Origin: Mucilaginibacter jinjuensis
GTDB lineage: Bacteria; Bacteroidota; Bacteroidia; Sphingobacteriales; Sphingobacteriaceae
DNA length: 64,000 nt
Reading direction: 5' to 3'
Assembly (NCBI RefSeq): GCF_028596025.1
Contig: NZ_CP117167.1
Coordinates: 3,906,001-3,970,000 of the forward strand
The notes beneath the pieces are model-generated. The model did no database searches. It was given only the letters and a program-made list of their open reading frames with translations, and was not told the DNA's origin. Both the position numbers and the translations under genes were made by a program. The number at the start of each line of letters is the position of its first letter. Within the stretch, counting starts at the first letter, position 1. Of this stretch, positions 17,990 through 27,313 are shown in pieces.

Positions 17990-20900
17990 TCATCTTGTTG
18001 ATTTAATTGCCAGCCAACCTTCTGTAATACATTGCTGCACTACTTTAGTGGCCTTGCCATCAAAAGGGGTTATACCTTTAATAAGTGCGGGAAGCAAGGG
18101 TTCTAATAGCTTTGCCAGTTGGTACATTTGTAATGTATTTTCGTTTGTCACCGTTGGCCCGCCCGATTCAAGTTGTTCTTTTATTTCGTTTAGTTTGTCT
18201 GGTTTAAAAAAGAAAAAACCTTCTTTTCCATAAACCCTTGCCTTTTCTATAAACTTAAATTCAAGCATCCCTTTCCAAGCATCAGTTGCCAGCATTATAC
18301 CAGCTTCGGCTATACTGCTGTAGTAATCATTCCAGCTTTTTATAAAATGATCCATTTGGATATGCGGGCGCTGCAAGGTTCGTTTAAATACAGGCGGGTT
18401 ACTTGCAGAACATGCTTCTTTCTTCTTTTTTTCGGCTTTAAGCCAACTCCATTCAAAGCGGCTATCCTGATGTAGTGAAAGTTGCAATTGATTTGCCGGC
18501 GTAATAACAGGAGCAGCTAAAAATGCAAGCTCAATACTTCGTAATGCCCGTTTAAAGCTCTCTTCGGGTAATTGTAATTTCTTTACAGGTAAAATACCTG
18601 TAGATAAATGTACCATACCTTTTGGATGCATCAACATGGTAAATAGCTGTGCCGGATCATCTATTGTACATGTCATGTTATCATTATCCAATGATCGCTT
18701 TATGTCTTTATGGTCTTTGTCTTTTAACTGTATCCATTGGGCATCTATCAAAATGTCCCAATATTTAGCGCCGTTTTTAACATAGCGCCTTGTAAATTCG
18801 TGCTTACAAAGGCTATTATTTTCATTAAGCTCGAAAAGCAGGTCGATAAATTTCTTCCTTTTATTGTACCTGTATTCTATTTCGTCTTCTAATCCTGATG
18901 GTAGTAATATTTCGTCTTCCGATGTGGTTAAAACCGGTTTTGGTAAAGTAAGCCGGGCATTCATCGCATTATTAAAATATACAGGGCCATCTATCTTTTC
19001 CCCATCGTTCTTCCAATAAGCCACAACGCCATCGTTCAGTTGATGAAAATCGCCTAACACATACGGAAACTCTATTTCTGTAAATCCTTTTGAATGGCGG
19101 CCTGTTTTATGTGCAAGTTCTGAGCGATAGGTATTCCAGCTCACATCAAAAGAAGCTTTTCCCTTTAGATATAAATTAAGGTTGATCTGGGTGATTGCAA
19201 TTGGCGTACCGGCAATAATTTCGAAAAGTGAGTGATTATTTGCCGATTCGGGGAGAATGTTATTTGTAGTTTCACGAAAAATACGGATAAAGGTTTCATG
19301 AAACTTCGCATCTGATGATCTTGACCTTATCCATTCTATTACTTTCCGCAATGGTATATTGGAAACAAAATTCAGATTTTTTGATTGCGCAATCTCATGA
19401 TCGAATACTGAATTTTCCCACTGTCCTTTGTGCGTAATAGCCCCCAGGTGCTTACCGGCAGCATCAAAAAACTCGATACGCTGATTCATGTAAACCGGCA
19501 GCATCCAACCGCAAACAGGCGATTCAATAACCTGGGAATTTGAATCTTTATCAACAATTTTAGTACGCGATTCAACCCAACGCATACTCATGGTAGCCGG
19601 TTGGCTAAGCCGTGGCGGTAAATTTACCCAGCTCTCCTTCTGGGCTATCTTGTTTGGTGTGGGCGTAATTAAACGTGTGGGAACTACATCGCGCGACCGG
19701 CCAAAAATATCAATTAACCGGATAGCGGCTATTTTTACAGCACCGCTCCTTATCGGATTGAAGGCAAACCTGGGGTCGGGGCTCCGGCCTTCTCCCCCAA
19801 CAAGTAAATTGCCTACCTGCCCGGCAAAATTTTGATGTGTATTAAAGCCGAAAGGGTCTGCAGGGGCAAGTCTTGATATGTTTTTTTGCTGTAACATTGC
19901 CGCATTAAAACCGGTAAGGTTAAGCCCCAGCAAAGTAATTTCTTTTAAGGTATCCAGGTATTTTTTGGCACGCTTTACGCCTGATACATTATCGGTATTA
20001 TCGTTGGTTTTAAACCCCTCCAACCTGTTAATGTACCCCTGCCTGATTGTATCTGTTACAAACGAAGAACCGGTGTAAACAGAACCAGTGGCCAGCAAAC
20101 TTAAACCACTTAGCGACTGGTGAACACCCAAATCCACATCATCTTCCGGTAAGGTATAGTTTTGCGTAATAAAACCTGTATCAAACTTGCGGGTGCTTTT
20201 AGTAATTTCATTACCCGTAGCTAATGGAAATAATTCTACCTTCCACTCTACCCTAAAGGTATGCCAGGCATTTACCGGACTGCCCGACTCCCCAAAAAAT
20301 GTTGTTTGCTTAGGGCGGATATTTTTCAGGAACTTCATTACATGTGCAAGCGAAAAAGCACTACCATGCTGCAGCATCTGGTCACTTAAAATTTTCTGAT
20401 CATCTACAACTAAAAAAGCTATTTCTTCGTCTTTTAAAAAGCGATCAGAAAACTTAAGTAATTCGTTTGCTTGTTTATTGCTGCCATCGGTAAACAGCAC
20501 AAGTGTTGGCGGCAAAGCCTCCCAGTATTGTGTGCCTGCTTCCTGTATCAGTTTATAATTTTTGCGTGGATATTTTTCGTGAAGTTTTTTATTGAGCTTT
20601 TCGAGCTCATTATCTATCTGGCTGATTAGCATAGCCACTTTATTGCCCACGCCCGAAGTATTTTCAGTTATGTTGCCCCTCTTGTTTAAATCAGGATATA
20701 TGCCTAAATCTTGTTTTAGTTTTTCAGCATTTTTGAGCGAACCATTGGCGATATGAAACCGGATCTCATCTGCATCCGGATAATCCCTTGTTTGCCCTTC
20801 GGGCGGATACATCGACATCATGTACCTGCTCCAATCTATGTATAAGGCATCAAGCGCCGAACTCAGTTCGTGTTTTGTTAAGTCGTAATTGTACTGCGCA

Positions 20901-22189
20901 TTACGCAAAGATTTCTCTAAGGATGTAAGTTTGGATGTTAGCTGCAAGATGGGGCTATCTACGTCATCATCATCGTCCGGGTTCTCCTCCGTGTTACCAG
21001 GTGTTGCCTTACCACGGGTATCCTCCAAAATTATACTCCAGTTAAATAAGCCATCACGCGGAATAAAACCATTCTGATGCCGGGTTTCCCGCAAACGATG
21101 CGCCAGGTCCAGCCGTAAATCATTTATATCATCAAAGTTAAGTATTGCTTCCAGCCTTTCCTCTTCCACAAGTTGCCCGGCAAGTGACAGATCCTCGTGT
21201 TTCGAATCAATAATAATTGCAGAAATAGCCTCGGCAGGCGTAGTGGCAACTGATACTTGTATGTTATCCGCAGCAGGAAAGGCATCGGTACAATTATGCA
21301 TCTCAATAAAGCCATAGCACATTGTGTTTGTAATATCAGATAGTCCGGCTTCATTAATGGGGGTTAAATCTGCGTTTAAAACAGACGCGTTTACCCGTTC
21401 TGTAAAGAGTTTAAGCCTGTTTTCGGCAGCGGTTTCATTTATATTTACGTCTTTTTTCCATTCGCTTAATAAATTACGGATAAAATCGTGTTGTGCAGCA
21501 TCCGACTCTTTATCATACCAGCCTAAAACTGTATAGCGAAATGTTTGGTTAGGGTCTGCATTATCCGTATCGGCATCATGCATCCCAAAAACGCTTCGGC
21601 TGTTGGCATAAAACGTATCAAAAGCGAGTGAGCCCCAGCCGGTGGCGGTAAGGTGCTCTTTGTGTGTATTGCGCCAGTAGCGTTTAGCCTCGTATGAAGC
21701 ATTAAGCCACTCTTCTAAACTGTATTTTCTTCCGAGATACGCGTATGGCTGTTCTGCACCTTTTAAATCGAGATTGGTGTTTAACGGGCCTGTGCAAAGT
21801 TTATTTATAGGACAGGTGTAATCATCGGGAGCCCATATATAATCGCTTTCAACGATCCACTCTTCCCGAATACCATTCTTTTCTTTAAGAATATACCATC
21901 GATTAGGTGCGGCCGGAAAAACTGTTTTCCCTTCTATTTGTCTACCGCTGGTTACCAGGCCCGGCAAAGCCCAGTGTAAATGAACCCCCTTTTCGAGGTA
22001 AAGACTATCATTTGCGAAAGGCTGCCTGATGATACTTTCGGCCAGAAAAGGCCTGTCCTGATTAATAAATATTTCCTTAGAATTATTATAATAAGGGAGC
22101 TCTTTAAAATCTATATCCTGCCCGATACAACTACTGCCCTGATTGAGCAAAAGTGCATCGACCTGAATCGGTATTATCAGATAGGACAT
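17990..22189 (-). CDS. Unrecognised 1399-residue protein, first gene of five-gene cassette
   Basis: This is the promoter-proximal and largest gene of the cassette. No signal peptide is visible: the start MSYLIIPIQVDALLLNQ is a beta strand rather than a leader. Near the N-terminus, YLEKGVHLHWALPGLVTSG (about residues 70-88) and FPAAPNRWYILKEK look like conserved motifs. An acidic linker (PDDDDDVDS, near residue 408) precedes a predicted coiled coil (about 415-455, LTSKLTSLEKSLRNAQYNYD) and more helices up to about 560. The remaining 800 residues are mixed, with an extended beta-rich centre. No catalytic motif was found. The product may be a scaffold or a large effector; I cannot assign it to a family. 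Confidence 0.5.
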   Translation of the reverse strand: MSYLIIPIQVDALLLNQGSSCIGQDIDFKELPYYNNSKEIFINQDRPFLAESIIRQPFANDSLYLEKGVHLHWALPGLVTSGRQIEGKTVFPAAPNRWYILKEKNGIREEWIVESDYIWAPDDYTCPINKLCTGPLNTNLDLKGAEQPYAYLGRKYSLEEWLNASYEAKRYWRNTHKEHLTATGWGSLAFDTFYANSRSVFGMHDADTDNADPNQTFRYTVLGWYDKESDAAQHDFIRNLLSEWKKDVNINETAAENRLKLFTERVNASVLNADLTPINEAGLSDITNTMCYGFIEMHNCTDAFPAADNIQVSVATTPAEAISAIIIDSKHEDLSLAGQLVEEERLEAILNFDDINDLRLDLAHRLRETRHQNGFIPRDGLFNWSIILEDTRGKATPGNTEENPDDDDDVDSPILQLTSKLTSLEKSLRNAQYNYDLTKHELSSALDALYIDWSRYMMSMYPPEGQTRDYPDADEIRFHIANGSLKNAEKLKQDLGIYPDLNKRGNITENTSGVGNKVAMLISQIDNELEKLNKKLHEKYPRKNYKLIQEAGTQYWEALPPTLVLFTDGSNKQANELLKFSDRFLKDEEIAFLVVDDQKILSDQMLQHGSAFSLAHVMKFLKNIRPKQTTFFGESGSPVNAWHTFRVEWKVELFPLATGNEITKSTRKFDTGFITQNYTLPEDDVDLGVHQSLSGLSLLATGSVYTGSSFVTDTIRQGYINRLEGFKTNDNTDNVSGVKRAKKYLDTLKEITLLGLNLTGFNAAMLQQKNISRLAPADPFGFNTHQNFAGQVGNLLVGGEGRSPDPRFAFNPIRSGAVKIAAIRLIDIFGRSRDVVPTRLITPTPNKIAQKESWVNLPPRLSQPATMSMRWVESRTKIVDKDSNSQVIESPVCGWMLPVYMNQRIEFFDAAGKHLGAITHKGQWENSVFDHEIAQSKNLNFVSNIPLRKVIEWIRSRSSDAKFHETFIRIFRETTNNILPESANNHSLFEIIAGTPIAITQINLNLYLKGKASFDVSWNTYRSELAHKTGRHSKGFTEIEFPYVLGDFHQLNDGVVAYWKNDGEKIDGPVYFNNAMNARLTLPKPVLTTSEDEILLPSGLEDEIEYRYNKRKKFIDLLFELNENNSLCKHEFTRRYVKNGAKYWDILIDAQWIQLKDKDHKDIKRSLDNDNMTCTIDDPAQLFTMLMHPKGMVHLSTGILPVKKLQLPEESFKRALRSIELAFLAAPVITPANQLQLSLHQDSRFEWSWLKAEKKKKEACSASNPPVFKRTLQRPHIQMDHFIKSWNDYYSSIAEAGIMLATDAWKGMLEFKFIEKARVYGKEGFFFFKPDKLNEIKEQLESGGPTVTNENTLQMYQLAKLLEPLLPALIKGITPFDGKATKVVQQCITEGWLAIKSTR

Positions 22190-22440
22190 AGGTTAATCAG
22201 GTTGATAATTATGGGCTAAAAATAATTTTTACCGCCAATAGTTACAACTCCCGGGTGTAAAATTAGTATTTCTGTTTTGTAAAAATTGTGATTGGAAAAA
22301 TTCTAAAACGTTTAAATTTATGAAGGTTTAAATATTTTGGTTGATGGGTTTTTCCCTGGTCTTCAACCTATAAAAGATCGAAATAATAAACTCTTGAACC
22401 ACCTTTTACAGCATAATCTTTTTTGTTCCTGATCAACAAT
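22190..22440. other. Intergenic region upstream of the five-gene cassette
   Basis: This 251-nt AT-rich gap separates the end of the mannan locus from the first gene of the cassette and must contain the cassette promoter. I find no good TANNTTTG match for the minus strand. An inverted repeat (GGTTGA at 22339 with TCAACC at 22363) could help end the mannan operon but lacks a convincing T-run. Confidence 0.4.
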
Positions 22441-23637
22441 CTATTTACCTTCTTTTTGTGCCAACACCCCCAGTCTTGCGTACAATTCCGCAATACAGGC
22501 TTCATCTAATAACCATTTGGGTTTACCCAGTTCGTCAGGTCTTGAAGTCCAGCTGTGGGTAACAAAACCATACTTGTCTCTTGAATTTTGCCAGGCGTAA
22601 TTAAGGTTTTGTTCTATGGACGAGATATAACTATAGTTGCCGTCCTCTTTATATAAAGCCTCATATCCTCTAAATAATACAGTGACAAACCAGGGTAAAT
22701 CAATCTGCATACTAAGATGGCTGTCATGTTTAGCTTCATTAAAATGCTTGTAAGTGCTTTGAGCAACAGCTTGAGCTTGTTTTAGATATTGTTTATCACC
22801 GGTAAAACGGTAAAGCAGTACGCCGGCTTCAAGCATAGAGCCCGAGTTATAAGTCCAAAAAGTTCTGTTTACAGATCCGTCGGGCTTTTTATCATTTACA
22901 TAAACACCGCTGCTATCGCGCAGGTTTTTGTACATCCAGCTATAAAACTTTTTGCCCCAATCCAGGTAATATGGATCTTTTGTGCCTTGGTAAAGCTTCA
23001 AGGCAACCAAGGTGGCCATACCGTTAGAGCAGGCTGGCTTTTGGTCGTTATGGCCTTCTAACCAGGTTATCCCTCCGCCCAGATCATCGCTCCATCCACT
23101 AATAATAAATTTAAAAACTCCTTTTGCCCGTTCCAGGTAAACCGGATTTTTGGTATTGAAGTATGACTCCATGTAGTCAATCCCAACCAGGCCGTTATCA
23201 TCATAGTAACGGTCGGCTTTTTCAAACATTACCGGGTAGGCCTGATAACCCGGAGGCTGCCGCGAAACATCATGGTACTTTTCCATACCGGCAACAATAG
23301 TGTCTAACCTCATCCGGTATGCACTTCGAAATGCAGGTACTTTAATTAATACATTAGTAGCTGAAAACATGCCCGAATAAGGCCATAAAAAACTTACCTC
23401 CTTTTCTTTCACGCTGCTACCCTGAAGATAGTTCAGCGAATCTGCCTTACCCGACGAAGGAAAGTTTTCGGCAAATAAACCATATTGTGGTTTACGGTAA
23501 TGTTTCCAGATCAGGTTATACATCGCTTGCGCCCGGCCGAGGTATACATCGGCTTTTTTATTTTGTGCCGATACGCTGACACCAGCCATTAGCAAGAGGG
23601 TAGCGGCCAGCAATTTTATTTTATAAGATTTTAACAT
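22441..23637 (-). CDS. GH76 family protein, predicted alpha-1,6-mannan endo-hydrolase
   Basis: A Sec signal peptide (MLKSYKIKLLAATLLLMAGV, cleaved after VSAQ) starts this 398-residue protein. The body is an (alpha/alpha)6 barrel of GH76 type. The paired aspartates typical of the GH76 active site are visible in RYYDDNGLVGIDYME (about residues 145-159), and WLEGHNDQKPACSNGMA and FWTYNSGSMLEAGVLLY are typical later segments. GH76 enzymes cut the alpha-1,6-mannose backbone of fungal mannan. There is no lipobox, so it is probably periplasmic, unlike its paralogue three genes upstream. It is the last gene of the mannan operon, 20 nt after the GH92 gene. Confidence 0.8.
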   Translation of the reverse strand: MLKSYKIKLLAATLLLMAGVSVSAQNKKADVYLGRAQAMYNLIWKHYRKPQYGLFAENFPSSGKADSLNYLQGSSVKEKEVSFLWPYSGMFSATNVLIKVPAFRSAYRMRLDTIVAGMEKYHDVSRQPPGYQAYPVMFEKADRYYDDNGLVGIDYMESYFNTKNPVYLERAKGVFKFIISGWSDDLGGGITWLEGHNDQKPACSNGMATLVALKLYQGTKDPYYLDWGKKFYSWMYKNLRDSSGVYVNDKKPDGSVNRTFWTYNSGSMLEAGVLLYRFTGDKQYLKQAQAVAQSTYKHFNEAKHDSHLSMQIDLPWFVTVLFRGYEALYKEDGNYSYISSIEQNLNYAWQNSRDKYGFVTHSWTSRPDELGKPKWLLDEACIAELYARLGVLAQKEGK

Positions 23638-23657
23638 AGGGAGTTTATTTATATTGG

Positions 23658-26036
23658 TTATTGTACAGATGGTGGAATCACTTTAGTACCCCAGTTTACA
23701 TTCGGTTTACTACCCATTGTAAATACCATCTTACCACCTTTCATCAGTTCGTCGCGGTATAGCCAGCTATTATTTAGTGGCTTGCCATTAAAGCTTACCG
23801 ACTGGATGTAGAGGTTCTTTTTTGAATTGTTTTTTGTCTCAATCACCAGTGTTTTATGATTGCCTAACGCCACGGTGGCTTTATTAAATACCGGGCTGCT
23901 TAGTTCTACAATGGGTTTGGCATCGGTAAAACCTTTTACATCAAAAATCCCTAATGCTGCCATCACATACCATGAGCCTAGCTGCCCCTGATCTTCATCC
24001 TGACCGTAGCCATAGCCATGTATAGGTTCAACACCATAAAATTCATCACAAATTAAGCGGGTCCATTTTTGGGTGAGCCAGGGGCTGCCAGAAAAATTAA
24101 ATAACCAACTGATGTGCAAACTCGGCTCGTTACCATGGTTGTAGATGGAGGTAATGCCAGCAAAAGCGTTAATGGTTTTACCACCACCAAAACCATCTTT
24201 TTCAGACTTCTCGAAAATATCATTCAGCGTGGTGTTGAAATTCTTTTTACCAATAGCTGCGATCAATCCGGCAGGGTTTTGCGGAACGTAATAAGTATAC
24301 TGCATGGCATTGCCTTCCTGGTATCCTCTCCACGGTGCAAAAGGATCAAACTTAGTAATAAAACTACCATCAGCTTTTTTAGGCTGGAGTAATTTATTCT
24401 CCGGGTTAAATAGATACCTCCAACCGTTTGAAAGTTTGATCATTTGATTATAATCGGCGGTTTTACCCATTGATTTCGCCATTTGAGCCGCCGCATAAGT
24501 ACTGAAACTATACTCGAGCGTATGTGACGCCGAAAAATTAGAACCTGTAGAATCAGTCACGAAATTACGGCCGTCGCCTTCCAGAAAGGGCACGTACCCA
24601 TAATCAATAAATGCCTTGGTATCCATTTTTCCAGACCCCACCGGCCTGTTTTTATAACCCAGTTCATTCTTTTTTACCGCCTCATAAGCCAGGTTAACAT
24701 CATAATTTCTGATACCCAACTGGTAAGCAGCTGCAATTGTTAAACCTACCATGTTGGTACCCACGCCCGATATGTATTCGCTATTGGCAATGCCATCGCC
24801 AAACCAGCCTTTGTCCTTATAAAGCTGCAACTGGGTGTGTACAAAATCTTCATAAGCCTCCGGATACGAAAGTGCCCACAGCTGGGTTAAATCCCAATAT
24901 CCGCCCCATATAGCATCGGTATTAATAAAATTGGCGAGGGGCTTACCATGTGCGTTGAGCGGTAGGTGGCCAATTAAACCGGCATGTTTAGGATAATCGC
25001 CATTTACATCACTGGCTACTCCCCTGCCTAGCAAAGCATGAAATAAACCGGTGTAAAATTTGGTCTTTGCTTCTGTATTATTCCCTTCTACATAGAGCTT
25101 ACTGAGCTCATGCTGCCAGGTTTGCTGTGCGTTGGCTTTCGCCTGATCAAATGTTAATTTACCGGCTTCGGCCTGTAAATTTGCTTTCGCATTAGCGACT
25201 GATGTATAAGATAAGCCTACTTTAATTTCTACCGACTCGTTGGCTTTTGTTTGATAATCCAGATACAAACCGGCACCTTTTCCTTTTGCCGATGAGGATG
25301 CCTGATCAACCCCTGCCGCTGTAAATGAGCCCACATGTAAAGGCTTTTTGCTGATCTCGCCATAGATGTACATATTTACTGTACCGCTTGCATCATAATT
25401 AGCCACATATTTGGGATAGGTATTTACAAAACCCTCAAAGTGGGTAGCATCAACCATGTGAACCCCTGCATCGGTAACCGCACCGCTTTCGCCCTGCGTA
25501 CTGCCAATATCTAATATAATATGTGCCTGCTCGCTTGCAGGGAAAGTATATCGGTGGAAACCTACCCTTTTTGTGGCAGTCAGCTCTGCGGTGATGTGAT
25601 AATCATCCAGCAGCACTTTATAATAACCGGGTTGGGCAATCTCGTTCTTACGGTCAAAGTGCGAACGGTAGCCGCTGTTGGCCACATCCAGATCGCCGGG
25701 TTTTACTTTCAGCTCGCCGATTGTGGGCATAAAGCTTACGCCGCCTACCTGCCATTCATGGAAATGCACAAAACCTTCGATAGAGTTTTGGCGGGTATCA
25801 TAACCTACAGCTTCCCAGCCTTGTGCGTTACCATAATGGCCATTGGTTGATGGTGCAAGTTTAGCCATACCATCGGGTACGGCAGCCGGGGTATAAAAAA
25901 ACCATCGGCTATGTGCAGTACCAATGTTTGGGTTTACGTATTGAAGTACATCTTGCGCTTGCGATGCTAATGGCAGCAGTGCCAGCAGACAAACAAGCGA
26001 TTTAAAATTTATTTTCATGTTAGATGATATTTGCAT
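23658..26036 (-). CDS. GH92 family alpha-mannosidase
   Basis: The 792-residue product is a GH92 exo-alpha-mannosidase, a calcium-dependent inverting family that removes alpha-1,2 (or 1,3) mannose side chains. Diagnostic segments are VNPNIGTAHSRWFFYTPAA near the N-terminus, GNEPSLHISWLFNFSGSPW (with the likely catalytic-acid glutamate) and YGYGQDEDQGQLGSWYVMAA near the C-terminus. Two starts are possible: ATG at 26036 or ATG at 26018. The latter gives the neat signal peptide MKINFKSLVCLLALLPLASQ and may be the real one. It lies between two GH76 genes, consistent with side-chain trimming coupled to backbone cleavage. Confidence 0.9.
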   Translation of the reverse strand: MQISSNMKINFKSLVCLLALLPLASQAQDVLQYVNPNIGTAHSRWFFYTPAAVPDGMAKLAPSTNGHYGNAQGWEAVGYDTRQNSIEGFVHFHEWQVGGVSFMPTIGELKVKPGDLDVANSGYRSHFDRKNEIAQPGYYKVLLDDYHITAELTATKRVGFHRYTFPASEQAHIILDIGSTQGESGAVTDAGVHMVDATHFEGFVNTYPKYVANYDASGTVNMYIYGEISKKPLHVGSFTAAGVDQASSSAKGKGAGLYLDYQTKANESVEIKVGLSYTSVANAKANLQAEAGKLTFDQAKANAQQTWQHELSKLYVEGNNTEAKTKFYTGLFHALLGRGVASDVNGDYPKHAGLIGHLPLNAHGKPLANFINTDAIWGGYWDLTQLWALSYPEAYEDFVHTQLQLYKDKGWFGDGIANSEYISGVGTNMVGLTIAAAYQLGIRNYDVNLAYEAVKKNELGYKNRPVGSGKMDTKAFIDYGYVPFLEGDGRNFVTDSTGSNFSASHTLEYSFSTYAAAQMAKSMGKTADYNQMIKLSNGWRYLFNPENKLLQPKKADGSFITKFDPFAPWRGYQEGNAMQYTYYVPQNPAGLIAAIGKKNFNTTLNDIFEKSEKDGFGGGKTINAFAGITSIYNHGNEPSLHISWLFNFSGSPWLTQKWTRLICDEFYGVEPIHGYGYGQDEDQGQLGSWYVMAALGIFDVKGFTDAKPIVELSSPVFNKATVALGNHKTLVIETKNNSKKNLYIQSVSFNGKPLNNSWLYRDELMKGGKMVFTMGSKPNVNWGTKVIPPSVQ

Positions 26037-26066
26037 GCTTTTCTACAAAGCAGATCAGCAAGTATA

Positions 26067-27266
26067 TTATTTGTATTTTGATAACAAGGTTTGCACCCTT
26101 TGCATCCAGGCTTGGTCTACCCCTTCCATATTGGTATAGCGGCCTGCGCCATCCAAACCGGCATATTGGTAATAACCGCTAGCAGGGCTTTTCATCACCA
26201 CGTTAATCTGGTCGATATTTGCTTTCGCATAAGTAAGCCAACTGCTGTTATGATCAGCCTCGTATAACTTAATCATAGCCTGCGAAGCCCAAACGCAATA
26301 GCATGGGTTAATCCTGATGTCTGTTGTATTGAATATAAAAACGTTATGATTGGCATCCCAAAGTGTCTTAATCATGGCATTGCCTAATGCCTGTGCTTTG
26401 GTTAAATAGGTATCGTCATTCATGGCCTGCACGTATAATAACTCGGCTTCAAGCATAATGGCATTATCGTAAGTAAACTTGGCAAGGTCTTTAGTCCCGT
26501 TCTTTTCAATCTGCCAGATGTAAAGCCCGGTAGCGCTGTCATACATCTGGCTGTTTAACCAGTTGTTTACAGATACGGCCCAGTCATGATAAACAGATTG
26601 CCCGGTAATTTTATATAAGCGTAAAAACAGCTGTAAAGCAAGCGCATTTGATTGCGTTGGTTTAACTGTTTTATCAGTCGCCCACCAAAAACCGCCACCA
26701 AAAGTTGTATCCCATTGGCCACTATTCATTAACCAGTTGGCACATGCTTTTGCTGCATTTAAATAGTTGGTTTGTGTGGTACCTGTAGTTACATCGTACG
26801 CTTCGAGGTAGGCCATGCCCGTTAGCGAATCATCATCTACATATTTGGTACCGCTCCCACCCGAACCGTCGAGGTTGGCAAAAGCAAAGTAACCGCCATT
26901 TACATCGTTCTTGTCAATAAGATTATTTAACCAGGCGAAAGTTTTGTTCATGCCGGTTGTGTAAGTGGCATCGCCCAAACCTACCATGGCTGCATCAGCA
27001 TAAAGCTGACTGGCATTATACCATTCGAACGCGCTGTTAACATTGGTAGTTGTATTTACCCGGTAACTGCCATAGGCAGTCAGATAATTCGCCGTCACAA
27101 AATCATGCGTTGCCTTGGCATTAGTTAAATAAGTTGACACGGTAGTTACCGGAGGCGTACTTCCACCACCTGTTGGAGGAGCAGGGCTGGGTGTATCTTT
27201 CGATTTACTACAGGAGGCAATTAAAACTACCAATATCGCAACGCCACCGTATAATAAGTTTTTCAT
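26067..27266 (-). CDS. GH76 family lipoprotein, predicted surface endo-alpha-1,6-mannanase
   Basis: This 399-residue protein begins with a lipoprotein signal (VLIASCSKSK) followed by a Pro/Gly/Ser-rich tether (SPAPPTGGG), which suggests anchoring at the cell surface beside SusD. The catalytic barrel shows the GH76 aspartate pair in KYVDDDSLTGMAYLEAYD and characteristic WNTS-like segments such as FEWYNASQLYADAAM and FGGGFWWATDKTVKPTQSN. It probably makes the first cut in extracellular mannan, releasing oligosaccharides for import by SusC/D. It sits directly downstream of the susE-like gene (47 nt) and 30 nt before the GH92 gene. Confidence 0.82.
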   Translation of the reverse strand: MKNLLYGGVAILVVLIASCSKSKDTPSPAPPTGGGSTPPVTTVSTYLTNAKATHDFVTANYLTAYGSYRVNTTTNVNSAFEWYNASQLYADAAMVGLGDATYTTGMNKTFAWLNNLIDKNDVNGGYFAFANLDGSGGSGTKYVDDDSLTGMAYLEAYDVTTGTTQTNYLNAAKACANWLMNSGQWDTTFGGGFWWATDKTVKPTQSNALALQLFLRLYKITGQSVYHDWAVSVNNWLNSQMYDSATGLYIWQIEKNGTKDLAKFTYDNAIMLEAELLYVQAMNDDTYLTKAQALGNAMIKTLWDANHNVFIFNTTDIRINPCYCVWASQAMIKLYEADHNSSWLTYAKANIDQINVVMKSPASGYYQYAGLDGAGRYTNMEGVDQAWMQRVQTLLSKYK

Positions 27267-27313
27267 GAGTATGTTATATTAAAGTGCACCTGCAATGTAG
27301 GTGCACTTGTGCG

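Noticed and set aside
1..22189. Extracellular contractile injection system
   Set aside because: TssN, TssR and TssK-type proteins and membrane-anchored components point to a T6SSiii. No eCIS-type sheath, LysM or AAA+ gene is visible in the window.
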